This document shows, one piece after another, positions 1 to 5,305 of a stretch of DNA of 5,305 nucleotides. The DNA lies in assembly GCA_003224075.1 (NCBI GenBank), contig QHYF01000164.1, positions 1 through 5,305 on the forward strand. The letters are read 5' to 3'. The DNA is from Acidobacteriota bacterium (GTDB lineage Bacteria; Acidobacteriota; Terriglobia; Acidiferrales; UBA7541). Each line of letters starts with the position of its first letter. The first letter of the stretch is position 1. A program made the position numbers and the translations under genes. The notes under the pieces were generated by a model. It was not told the DNA's origin, searched no databases, and saw only the letters and a list, made by a program, of their open reading frames with translations.

Positions 1-1
1 A

Positions 2-226
2 GATCAGATTACCGGTGTGAAGCTGCTGCATGCCGGTACGAAACAAGAAGGAGGCACCATTATAACGAGCGGCGGGCGCGTGCTTGGCGTCACCGCGGCG
101 GCCTCATCTCTTGACGCCGCCTTGGCGTTGGCTTACCAAGCTGCGTCGAAGATCCACTTTGATGGAATGCACTACCGGAAAGATATCGGCGCTCACGCGA
201 CCCGATTGAAGGCTGCAGGAGATTAG
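2..226 (+). CDS. purD: Phosphoribosylamine-glycine ligase (GARS), C-terminal fragment
   Basis: This is the 3' end of purD, cut by the window edge; 74 codons plus a TAG stop are visible, whereas the full protein is usually about 420-430 residues. PurD is the cytoplasmic ATP-grasp enzyme that joins 5-phosphoribosylamine to glycine, giving glycinamide ribonucleotide, the second step of de novo purine synthesis. The visible part is the C-terminal domain. Its family signatures are HAGT followed by EGG, then TSGGRVLGVTA, an alanine-rich helix, and KIHFDGMHYRKDIG near the end. The reading frame is open to the left edge, so the GTG at 17 is an internal valine, not a start. The gene is followed after 3 nt by a MOSC-domain gene. 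Identification is from recognised family motifs; the ATP-grasp core lies outside the window. Confidence 0.95.
   Translation, partial: DQITGVKLLHAGTKQEGGTIITSGGRVLGVTAAASSLDAALALAYQAASKIHFDGMHYRKDIGAHATRLKAAGD
217..221 (+). promoter_or_regulatory. Shine-Dalgarno AGGAG of the MOSC gene, inside purD
   Basis: A strong AGGAG lies 8 nt before the ATG at 230 and within the last codons of purD. It fixes the start of the MOSC gene and suggests that the two genes are translated from one mRNA. Confidence 0.75.
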
Positions 227-229
227 AGT

Positions 230-655
230 ATGGCAAGAGTGCAAAATCTCTTCCGCGCTGCGAAGAAGCGTTTGCCGATGGAAGAACTCTCGCAAGTTCG
301 GGTCGTGACGGATTCCGGCTTTGAGGGCTGCGCCCATGCCCAGCCCGGCGGAAAGCGACAGATTCTGCTGGTGGACAGGGAGACTATGGAGGCCATAGAC
401 GTGCCGCCGGGCGCCATCCGGGAGAATATTACGACCGACGGCCTGAACGTGAACAGCCTACCCGTTGGCCAACTGCTCCGCGTCGGCGAGGCCCGACTGG
501 AAGTCAGCGCGGTCTGCACTCCTTGCGATCAGATGGAAAGAATCCGGCCCGGGCTTCGCCGAGAGCTCTGGGGACGCCGAGGAATGCTCTGCCGCGTGCT
601 GGAGGGCGGAATGATTCGCCGCGGTGATGCCATCGAAAAACTCCCTGAAAATTAA
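230..655 (+). CDS. Small stand-alone MOSC-domain protein
   Basis: A 141-residue protein made almost entirely of one MOSC domain, the fold found at the C-terminus of molybdenum cofactor sulfurases and in YiiM/YuaD-type proteins. Family features seen: a GFEG-x-AHA segment (30-37), the RQILL strand (43-47), GAIRENITTDGL (61-72), LPVGQLLRVGEARLEV (77-92), the conserved cysteine in a CTPC pair (C96, C99), and a GML-x-RVLEGGMIRRGDAI ending (118-135). MOSC domains are thought to bind sulfur or a metal-sulfur species through the conserved cysteine, but the substrate of short stand-alone members is generally unknown, so I assign no reaction. There is no N-terminal beta-barrel domain, signal peptide or membrane segment; the protein should be cytosolic. 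Position 34 is Cys where many relatives have Asp (GxEGDAHAG). The ATG at 230 is supported by an AGGAG 8 nt upstream. It probably forms an operon with purD. Its stop overlaps that of the convergent gene. Confidence 0.88.
   Translation: MARVQNLFRAAKKRLPMEELSQVRVVTDSGFEGCAHAQPGGKRQILLVDRETMEAIDVPPGAIRENITTDGLNVNSLPVGQLLRVGEARLEVSAVCTPCDQMERIRPGLRRELWGRRGMLCRVLEGGMIRRGDAIEKLPEN
652..655. other. TTAA palindrome serving as stop codon on both strands
   Basis: The plus-strand MOSC gene ends with TAA at 653-655 and the minus-strand hypothetical gene ends with TAA read from 654 to 652. The two coding regions therefore overlap tail to tail by 4 nt. There is no intergenic room for a shared terminator; I saw only weak short inverted repeats next to it, with no T-tract. 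Confidence 0.85.
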
Positions 656-1623
656 GGCTTGGGCTTTCGCCGAAGCGTAGGCGCGTCGCGTGGTCGGTCC
701 TTGTCTTCCTGTGCCTTTTCGACCGGCTCGTCCGGCGGGACCATCCATTCGAACCCGCGCCGCTCGTCCATCGTGCCAAGGACAAATGAAGCGTCACCGG
801 CAACCAAGGGCAGGACGGCGCGCATGAAATCAGCGGAATCGACGGGAGGGGCTTTTTGCGCCTGGCCACGATTGATGTCTTCCAGCACCTTGGCGAAACG
901 TGGTTCACTGGAACCGAGATGGGTGATGCGCGGGTCATTGCCCTGTATCAACTCGGTCAGCGTCGAACCTTTGGCGTCGGGGGGATATCGGCTCTCCACG
1001 ATCGTGCGCGGCGCATGTTTTTCCGGCGGGTAGAGTTGAGTGAAGCGCGGGCGGAGGATGCGCGTCTGCCAGTAATCGCCGCGCGTGGCGATTTGCTCCT
1101 GCTCGATGCGATATTCAGTGACCCACACTTCGGGGCCGTAGTCGTTGGGAGCGTAGCCGATGATGACGACCTGTAAGATGGGTTCATCGGGCGAGAAATC
1201 GAGCTTGTGGTGCAGCTGTCCGACGAGTGGGCGGAGCTTTTCGAGAAAGGCGATGCCAATGGTCTCCAGGTCGGGTTCTGCTTCACCGGGGGCCGATTGG
1301 TAGCGAGGATCTTTCGCGGCAATGCGCTGAAAATTGCGGTCCAAGCGAACAGGTTTCGGATCGGAGGGAATCCGCCACTCCGACGCGCCGAATAAAACGG
1401 CGATATGCGTGGAATCCAGGGCCAGCACGCGCGGGGGAATGGAATTCCGCTCGACAGGATGATCGATGGCGGCAAAAACGATGGCGTCTTTCGCGACGTG
1501 AACAATCACTTGGCCGCCGGCAAGATTGGCGACAATTTCGTCCTCGCGGTCCTGCGCGCAGCACGAACTGGCAGCTACCAAGTAGAAGATCAACAGACAG
1601 AAAGGCGCGCACGAGTGCCTCAT
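652..1623 (-). CDS. Secreted or lipid-anchored hypothetical protein
   Basis: A 323-residue protein that I do not recognise as a named family. The N-terminus is a clear export signal: a short basic start (MRH), a hydrophobic stretch (about residues 8-18), then AASSCCAQ. Cleavage by signal peptidase I after CCA (residue 23) fits; ASSC at 18-21 is a weak lipobox, so a lipoprotein is possible. The mature part has an N-terminal region that looks rich in beta-strand (about 29-93), an acidic/proline linker (105-118), and a central segment with VVIIGYAPNDYGPEVWVTEY (152-171), EQEQIATRGDYWQTRILRP (174-192) and RYPP (212-215). A helical part (220-285) follows, and the tail from about 296 is highly charged and probably disordered. 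No transmembrane helix is seen after the signal. The ATG at 1623 is preceded by GAGGG about 4 nt upstream. The rival plus-strand frames are shorter and lack any family signature. It is convergent with the MOSC gene, sharing 4 nt, and divergent from the pentapeptide-repeat gene. Function unknown. Confidence 0.8.
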   Translation of the reverse strand: MRHSCAPFCLLIFYLVAASSCCAQDREDEIVANLAGGQVIVHVAKDAIVFAAIDHPVERNSIPPRVLALDSTHIAVLFGASEWRIPSDPKPVRLDRNFQRIAAKDPRYQSAPGEAEPDLETIGIAFLEKLRPLVGQLHHKLDFSPDEPILQVVIIGYAPNDYGPEVWVTEYRIEQEQIATRGDYWQTRILRPRFTQLYPPEKHAPRTIVESRYPPDAKGSTLTELIQGNDPRITHLGSSEPRFAKVLEDINRGQAQKAPPVDSADFMRAVLPLVAGDASFVLGTMDERRGFEWMVPPDEPVEKAQEDKDRPRDAPTLRRKPKP

Positions 1624-1824
1624 TTTCCCTCACCAAACTTCGAATGAGAAGCGCCTAAGCATCGTTTCGTTGCCGGCACCGATGCAGCCCCTAAGTTCGC
1701 CGATGCGGGCATCCCTCACGCCAAGGTTTGTGACGAGCTTCACGCCGCGAGACCTGTCCGCACAATCCGAGACCACTCCTTTCACACTATCACACGCCGG
1801 GGGCTTGGACAGAAGTGAGATGTC
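1624..1824. other. Divergent intergenic region
   Basis: About 200 nt separate the start of the minus-strand secreted protein from the start of the plus-strand pentapeptide-repeat protein, so it should hold both promoters. I do not see a convincing -35/-10 pair for either direction. The one eye-catching element is a direct repeat, TCACAC-TA-TCACAC, at 1782-1795. The minus-strand frame open across this region (stop at 1630-1632) shows no family signature and no well-placed ribosome binding site, so I treat the region as non-coding. Confidence 0.5.
1782..1795. repeat. Tandem TCACAC direct repeat (8-nt period)
   Basis: TCACAC occurs twice, separated by TA, in the middle of the divergent intergenic region; read on the other strand it is GTGTGA-TA-GTGTGA. 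The 8-nt period and lack of dyad symmetry do not match the 5-6-5 inverted layout of a CRP-type site. It could be a regulator half-site pair or chance. Confidence 0.3.
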
Positions 1825-2460
1825 ATGAAACGCGTGGAGTTCCGCCCGCCACTTCCAGTAAAATATGAGGCTGAAATCGCCGGTTGCGGTAGGACTATGG
1901 GACTCAGGAAACCGAAGAGCATCAAGCACAATGGGAGGACTCTCGCCGAAATCCTGGAAGCGCACGAGCGCTTTTTCCGCGGCAAGGACGGCGGGGCGCG
2001 GGCCGACTTGACCGGAGCGGAGCTTTCTCGCACGGACCTGAGCGGGGCAAACCTAAGCGGAGCAATCCTTCGCAACGCAAACCTGGAAAGGACGGACCTC
2101 CGCGGGGCCAAGCTGCCGGGCGCGGATCTCTCCGCGGCAAACCTGCGAAAAGCCGATCTGCGCAATACGGACATGACCGAAGCGATTCTTCCCGGCGCGG
2201 ATTTGACGGAAGCGCAGGCCAGCGGGGTGGAGTTTTTCCGTTGTGATCTTTCAAATGTGAATTTTCAGGGTGCGCACCTGCGAAACGTGAATCTGCGCCT
2301 CGCCAACGTGAACGGCGCAAAATTCTCCGGCGCGGACCTGGGCGTAGCCATTCTGCGCGAGACGGACTTGACCGGCGCCGACCTTTCCGGCGTGGACCTT
2401 TCCACAACGCTGTTGCCGCGGGGCTTCTCGGTTCCGCAAGCGGCGAAGAAAAGCGCCTGA
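1825..2460 (+). CDS. Pentapeptide-repeat protein (27 uninterrupted repeats)
   Basis: A 211-residue protein. Residues 60-194 are pentapeptide repeats of the A(D/N)LXX type in one unbroken register. The central i position is Leu, Phe, Met or Val at 62, 67, 72 and so on to 192, with a single Ala at 132. The i-2 position is Ala, Thr, Val or Cys throughout. Pentapeptide proteins fold as a right-handed quadrilateral beta-helix, four repeats per turn, so about 6.75 turns are expected here. A short N-terminal part (about 30-58) reads like the helical cap of such proteins, with TLAEILEAHERFF at 39-51. The tail after 196 is short and basic. There is no signal peptide or membrane helix. Known members include gyrase-protecting Qnr/MfpA proteins, but most have no known role, and nothing here indicates a specific target. 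The start is uncertain: ATG 1825 has a weak GTGAG upstream; ATG 1897 (Met25) precedes the recognisable sequence and has AGGA only 2 nt upstream. The next gene follows after 77 nt on the same strand. Confidence 0.9.
   Translation: MKRVEFRPPLPVKYEAEIAGCGRTMGLRKPKSIKHNGRTLAEILEAHERFFRGKDGGARADLTGAELSRTDLSGANLSGAILRNANLERTDLRGAKLPGADLSAANLRKADLRNTDMTEAILPGADLTEAQASGVEFFRCDLSNVNFQGAHLRNVNLRLANVNGAKFSGADLGVAILRETDLTGADLSGVDLSTTLLPRGFSVPQAAKKSA
1859..1864 (+). promoter_or_regulatory. Possible -10 hexamer TAAAAT within the annotated 5' end of the pentapeptide gene
   Basis: TAAAAT matches the TATAAT consensus at five of six positions and stands out in GC-rich surroundings, 33 nt before the alternative start at 1897. 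No good -35 is seen at the right distance. If it is real, translation would begin at 1897 rather than 1825. Weak evidence. Confidence 0.2.
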
Positions 2461-2537
2461 AACATGATTTGCCGCCTTGTGGATGGCAATGCTGGGTTTG
2501 GCGTGATAGCCTCTCGCTGAAGAAGACGAACCGCTTC
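2461..2537 (+). other. Short gap between pentapeptide-repeat and ACP-FAAL-PlsC genes
   Basis: A 77-nt gap with no convincing terminator hairpin plus T-tract and no clear promoter, so read-through from the pentapeptide-repeat gene is possible. The frame of the downstream gene stays open through the gap but contains no ATG or GTG before 2538. Confidence 0.4.
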
Positions 2538-5305
2538 GTGAGTCCCGTGGCTACCTCTGTCGCTCAACTTGACCGCTCGGCCGTGCGCGAACGCGTGTTG
2601 GACGTGATTCGTGGCCTGCTAAATGAGCTTGGCAGCCAGGGCGCGCTGCCCATGCTTAACCCAGCCTCGCAGCTCGACCGCGACCTGGGACTTGGCAGCC
2701 TGGAACGCGTGGAATTGCTGGCGCGGCTGGAAACGGCGTTTGACGTGCGTTTGCCTGACCGCGCAGCTTCCGAAGCGAACACGCCGGAGGATTTGGAGCG
2801 CATGATTCTCGCGTCACCCCGCACCAGCGCAGAGGACGCGGAAGTCGCTCCGGCATTGCGGGCTTCGGTGACCACGCAAAAGCTGCACCGCGCGGCCGCA
2901 GACGCAGGAGTCTTTTCCGCGGAGACCCTCATCGACGTCATACGGTATCGAGCGGCCCAGGATGCCGAGCGCACGCACCTGTTGATCACCGAAGACACCG
3001 ATGGCGAAGAACGCGCCCTCACGATGACATTTGGGGAGTTGTACGCCGCTGGGCAGCGCTGCGCCGCAGAGCTGGCTCGGCGCGGTGTGCCCGCGGGCGG
3101 ACGTGTGGCCTTGATGCTGCCGACTTCGCGCGCATTTTTTGTCTCGTACACCGGGATACTCCTGGCAGGAGCGATTCCCGTGCCCATCTACCCGCCTTTC
3201 CGGGCGGACCGCATCGAGGAATACGCCGCGCGGCAATCGGCGATTCTGAACAATGCGGAGGTCTGTCTGCTGCTGACGTTCCGCCGTGCCGAAGCAGTGG
3301 CGAAATTGCTGCGACCCCGCGTGCGGTCGCTCACGGCCGTCGCGGATGCGGAAAAACTGATCGAAGCGGCCGACAAAGCTCCTCCACCTGCTCCCGGTGT
3401 GCTACCGCTCCACCTGACGGGAAGCCGCGCGCGCAAAGGCGGCGACCTTGCGCTGCTGCAGTACACCTCCGGTTCGACGGGGGATCCCAAAGGTGTCATG
3501 CTCACGCATGCGAACCTGCTCGCCAACATGCGCGCGATTGGCGAAGCGGTGCAGCTCGCGCCCGATGACGTGGGCGTGACCTGGCTTCCGCTGTACCACG
3601 ACATGGGCTTGATCGGCGCCTGGCTTACGCTGTTGCATTTTGGCATCCCCGTGGTGGTGATGTCCCCGCTTGCTTTCTTGACGCGGCCGGAACGCTGGCT
3701 CCAGGCCTTTCACAAACATCGCGGCACCATCACGGCCGCGCCCAATTTTGCCTACGAGCTCTGCGTCCGCAAAATCGCCGACAAGGATATCAAGGGCGTG
3801 GATCTCAGTTCGTGGCGCGCGGCTCTGAACGGGGCGGAGCCGGTGAATCCGGAAACGCTGGAGCGCTTTGCCAATCGCTTCGCAAGTTACGGCTTCCGAC
3901 ACGAAGCGCAGCTTCCCGTCTACGGCTTGGCCGAAGCTTCGCTGGGCGTGACCGTGCCCCCGCTCAATCGTGGCCCGCTCATCGATCGCGTGGAGCGCGA
4001 GACGTTCACGGCCCAAGGACGCGCCATTCCCGCTGCGCCGGAAGACGAAACCGCAATCGCGTTTGTTTCTTCGGGAAAACCGCTGTCGCGGCACGAGGTC
4101 CGCATCGTGGATGACCACGGGAACGAAGTTCCAGACCGCTCGGAAGGTTTCCTGTGGTTTCGCGGGCCTTCGGCAACCAGCGGCTATTACCGTAATCCCG
4201 AAGCGACGCAAGCGCTGCTGCCGCTGGGTCCTGCGACAGAAGAAGGTGAATACGCCTGGGTGGACTCCGGTGACCGCGCGTATCGCGCTGACGGCGAAAT
4301 CTACGTCACTGGGCGCGTGAAGGACATCATCATCAAGGGCGGACGCAATTTGTATCCGCACGAAGTCGAAGAGCTCACGGCGCGCGCCGAGGGGATCCGG
4401 AAGGGTTGCATCGTCGCGTTCGGATTGGTGGACGAGGCCACGGGCACGGAGAAGCTGGTCGTCGTTGCCGAAACGCGTGAACGTGATGCAGCTCGTCGCG
4501 CGGCGATCGCATCTTCGGTGACGGAACAAGTGTCGCGGGGATTGGGGCTTCCGCCCGATCGCGTGGAGTTGATCCCGCCGGGCAGCATCCCGAAAACCTC
4601 GAGCGGTAAATTGCGCCGCGAAGAAACCAAACAACTTTATTTGGCGGGAACCCTTTCGGCCTCCAGAGCCCCAGCCTGGTTGCAGATCGCGCGTCTGGGG
4701 ACGGGAAGCGCCTTGCGCAATCTCGGCAGCCAGCTTCTTGCCGGCCTGAAGCGCGGGCTTGAGATTTTGTACGGCCTGTATTCCATCATCGTCTTTGCGC
4801 TCTGGATTGTTCCCGCCTGGGTGATGGTGCGATTCATCAAAGATCATCGCAAGGCAGGACGTTTCACCTCTTCCGCTCTCAAAGTATTGTTCGCGCTCAT
4901 TGGATGCCCCGTGCGCGTCGTGGGCAAGGAGCACATGGACACGCCGGGCGCAAAAATCTATGCGTCCAATCACGCCAGCTATTTCGATGTGTTGCCGCTC
5001 ATGCTGGGCCTCGGTGTGCATTACCGCTTCGTGGCGAAATTGGAAGTCCGGAGAATGCCCTTCATCGGCACGTTCCTGGAGCGGATGGGACATCTCAAGT
5101 TTGACCGCACTGACCCGGACTCACGATTGCGCCAGGCGCAGGAGATCGAAGAATTCTTGCGCAACGGCGAGTCTGTTTTTGTTTTCCCGGAAGGCACCTT
5201 CACGGGGGAAAATGGTGTGCGGCCTTTCCAGCTTGGTGCGTTCAAGGCCGCAGTGGCGACCGGCGTTCCGATCATCCCGGTGTCTCTTGCCGGGACCCGC
5301 AAAGT
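2538..5305 (+). CDS. ACP-fatty-acyl-AMP ligase-PlsC acyltransferase fusion (3' end outside window)
   Basis: One open frame with no stop to the window edge; 922 complete codons are visible. Domains in order: (1) an acyl carrier domain, about residues 8-95, with DLGLGSLERVELL and the predicted phosphopantetheine Ser54. (2) An AMP-forming ligase of FAAL type, about 130-700: VPIYPP, YTSGSTGDPKG (309-319), WLPLYHDMGLIG (349-360), APNFAYELCVRKI, YGLAEAS (462-468), SGDRAYR with Asp579, GRVKDIIIKGGRN (592-604) and PKTSSGK with likely catalytic Lys691. (3) A hydrophobic membrane segment, about 743-767. (4) A PlsC/LPLAT acyltransferase: NHASYFD (H812-x4-D817), KLEVRRMPFIG up to FDR857, FPEGT (883-887) and GVPIIPVSL (909-917). 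FAALs make acyl-AMP and pass the acyl group to a phosphopantetheine arm rather than to CoA. PlsC domains acylate lysophospholipid-type acceptors. I infer that the chain activates, carries and transfers an acyl group at the inner membrane. Start: GTG 2538, or GTG 2547 (reading VATSVAQ); neither has a strong ribosome binding site and no in-frame ATG precedes the ACP. About 50-70 PlsC residues probably lie beyond the edge. Confidence 0.92.
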   Translation, partial: MSPVATSVAQLDRSAVRERVLDVIRGLLNELGSQGALPMLNPASQLDRDLGLGSLERVELLARLETAFDVRLPDRAASEANTPEDLERMILASPRTSAEDAEVAPALRASVTTQKLHRAAADAGVFSAETLIDVIRYRAAQDAERTHLLITEDTDGEERALTMTFGELYAAGQRCAAELARRGVPAGGRVALMLPTSRAFFVSYTGILLAGAIPVPIYPPFRADRIEEYAARQSAILNNAEVCLLLTFRRAEAVAKLLRPRVRSLTAVADAEKLIEAADKAPPPAPGVLPLHLTGSRARKGGDLALLQYTSGSTGDPKGVMLTHANLLANMRAIGEAVQLAPDDVGVTWLPLYHDMGLIGAWLTLLHFGIPVVVMSPLAFLTRPERWLQAFHKHRGTITAAPNFAYELCVRKIADKDIKGVDLSSWRAALNGAEPVNPETLERFANRFASYGFRHEAQLPVYGLAEASLGVTVPPLNRGPLIDRVERETFTAQGRAIPAAPEDETAIAFVSSGKPLSRHEVRIVDDHGNEVPDRSEGFLWFRGPSATSGYYRNPEATQALLPLGPATEEGEYAWVDSGDRAYRADGEIYVTGRVKDIIIKGGRNLYPHEVEELTARAEGIRKGCIVAFGLVDEATGTEKLVVVAETRERDAARRAAIASSVTEQVSRGLGLPPDRVELIPPGSIPKTSSGKLRREETKQLYLAGTLSASRAPAWLQIARLGTGSALRNLGSQLLAGLKRGLEILYGLYSIIVFALWIVPAWVMVRFIKDHRKAGRFTSSALKVLFALIGCPVRVVGKEHMDTPGAKIYASNHASYFDVLPLMLGLGVHYRFVAKLEVRRMPFIGTFLERMGHLKFDRTDPDSRLRQAQEIEEFLRNGESVFVFPEGTFTGENGVRPFQLGAFKAAVATGVPIIPVSLAGTRK

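Noticed and set aside
17..226. A separate small gene starting at GTG 17
   Set aside because: The frame continues to the left edge and the upstream residues fit PurD, so GTG 17 is an internal codon.
656..690. Possible terminator hairpin next to the convergent stops (GCTT and AAGC arms)
   Set aside because: Only about 4 paired bases with a long loop and no T-tract in either direction.
1227..1658. Plus-strand open frames opposite the secreted-protein gene
   Set aside because: Short, without motifs or ribosome binding sites; the minus-strand frame is longer and has a proper signal peptide.
1781..1796. CRP/FNR-like operator
   Set aside because: The TCACAC units are direct repeats 2 nt apart, not inverted TGTGA/TCACA arms with a 6-nt spacer.
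1630..1965. A 111-codon minus-strand open frame ending just before the secreted-protein gene
   Set aside because: It begins inside the pentapeptide-repeat gene on the opposite strand, has no family signature and no well-placed ribosome binding site.
1922..2407. Minus-strand open frames across the pentapeptide repeats
   Set aside because: Their repetitive Arg/Pro/Ser sequences are the antisense image of the repeated codons.
2564..3187. A 207-codon minus-strand open frame
   Set aside because: Antisense to the ACP and early ligase region; the product is Ser/Arg/Ala-rich with no recognisable motif.
3402..5093. A 563-codon minus-strand open frame
   Set aside because: It lies fully antisense to the ACP-FAAL-PlsC gene, whose plus-strand frame carries every family motif. 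The minus-strand product is low-complexity, rich in Arg, His and Ala, and shows no domain. It is a GC-rich shadow.
2538..5305. Orthology of the fusion to E. coli Aas
   Set aside because: Aas has the acyltransferase first and no fused carrier domain. Here the order is reversed and the ligase has FAAL-type motifs, so aas is not assigned as a gene symbol.

Overview
The window looks like chromosomal DNA from a GC-rich, free-living Gram-negative-type bacterium. An Acidobacteriota (Terriglobia-like) origin is my best guess. It rests on the overall style: GC-rich coding sequence with GTG starts, a secreted conserved-looking hypothetical protein, and a large acyl-activating/acyltransferase fusion. 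No rRNA or other marker gene fixes the taxonomy. I see no mobile elements, tRNAs, rRNAs or CRISPR arrays.

Left part (1-655, plus strand): the last 74 codons of purD (glycinamide ribonucleotide synthetase, purine biosynthesis), followed 3 nt later by a small stand-alone MOSC-domain protein. The MOSC gene's Shine-Dalgarno lies inside the end of purD, so the two are probably one transcript. Middle (652-1623, minus strand): a 323-residue secreted or lipid-anchored protein of unknown function, convergent with the MOSC gene. The two stop codons share one TTAA palindrome. A divergent intergenic region of about 200 nt (1624-1824) follows.

Right part (1825-5305, plus strand): first a pentapeptide-repeat protein with 27 repeats in unbroken register. 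After 77 nt comes a very large open-ended coding region that starts at GTG 2538 and runs off the window with no stop (922 complete codons visible). It encodes, in order, an acyl carrier protein domain, a fatty-acyl-AMP ligase (FAAL) adenylation domain, a hydrophobic membrane segment and a PlsC/LPLAT-type acyltransferase domain. All signature motifs of each domain are intact. This fusion is the most interesting item in the window. One chain appears able to activate a fatty acid as acyl-AMP, load it on its own carrier domain, and hand it at the membrane to a glycerophospholipid-type acceptor. It resembles the logic of Aas (acyl-ACP synthetase/acyltransferase) but has the opposite domain order and a built-in carrier. 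The other genes have no evident functional link to it.
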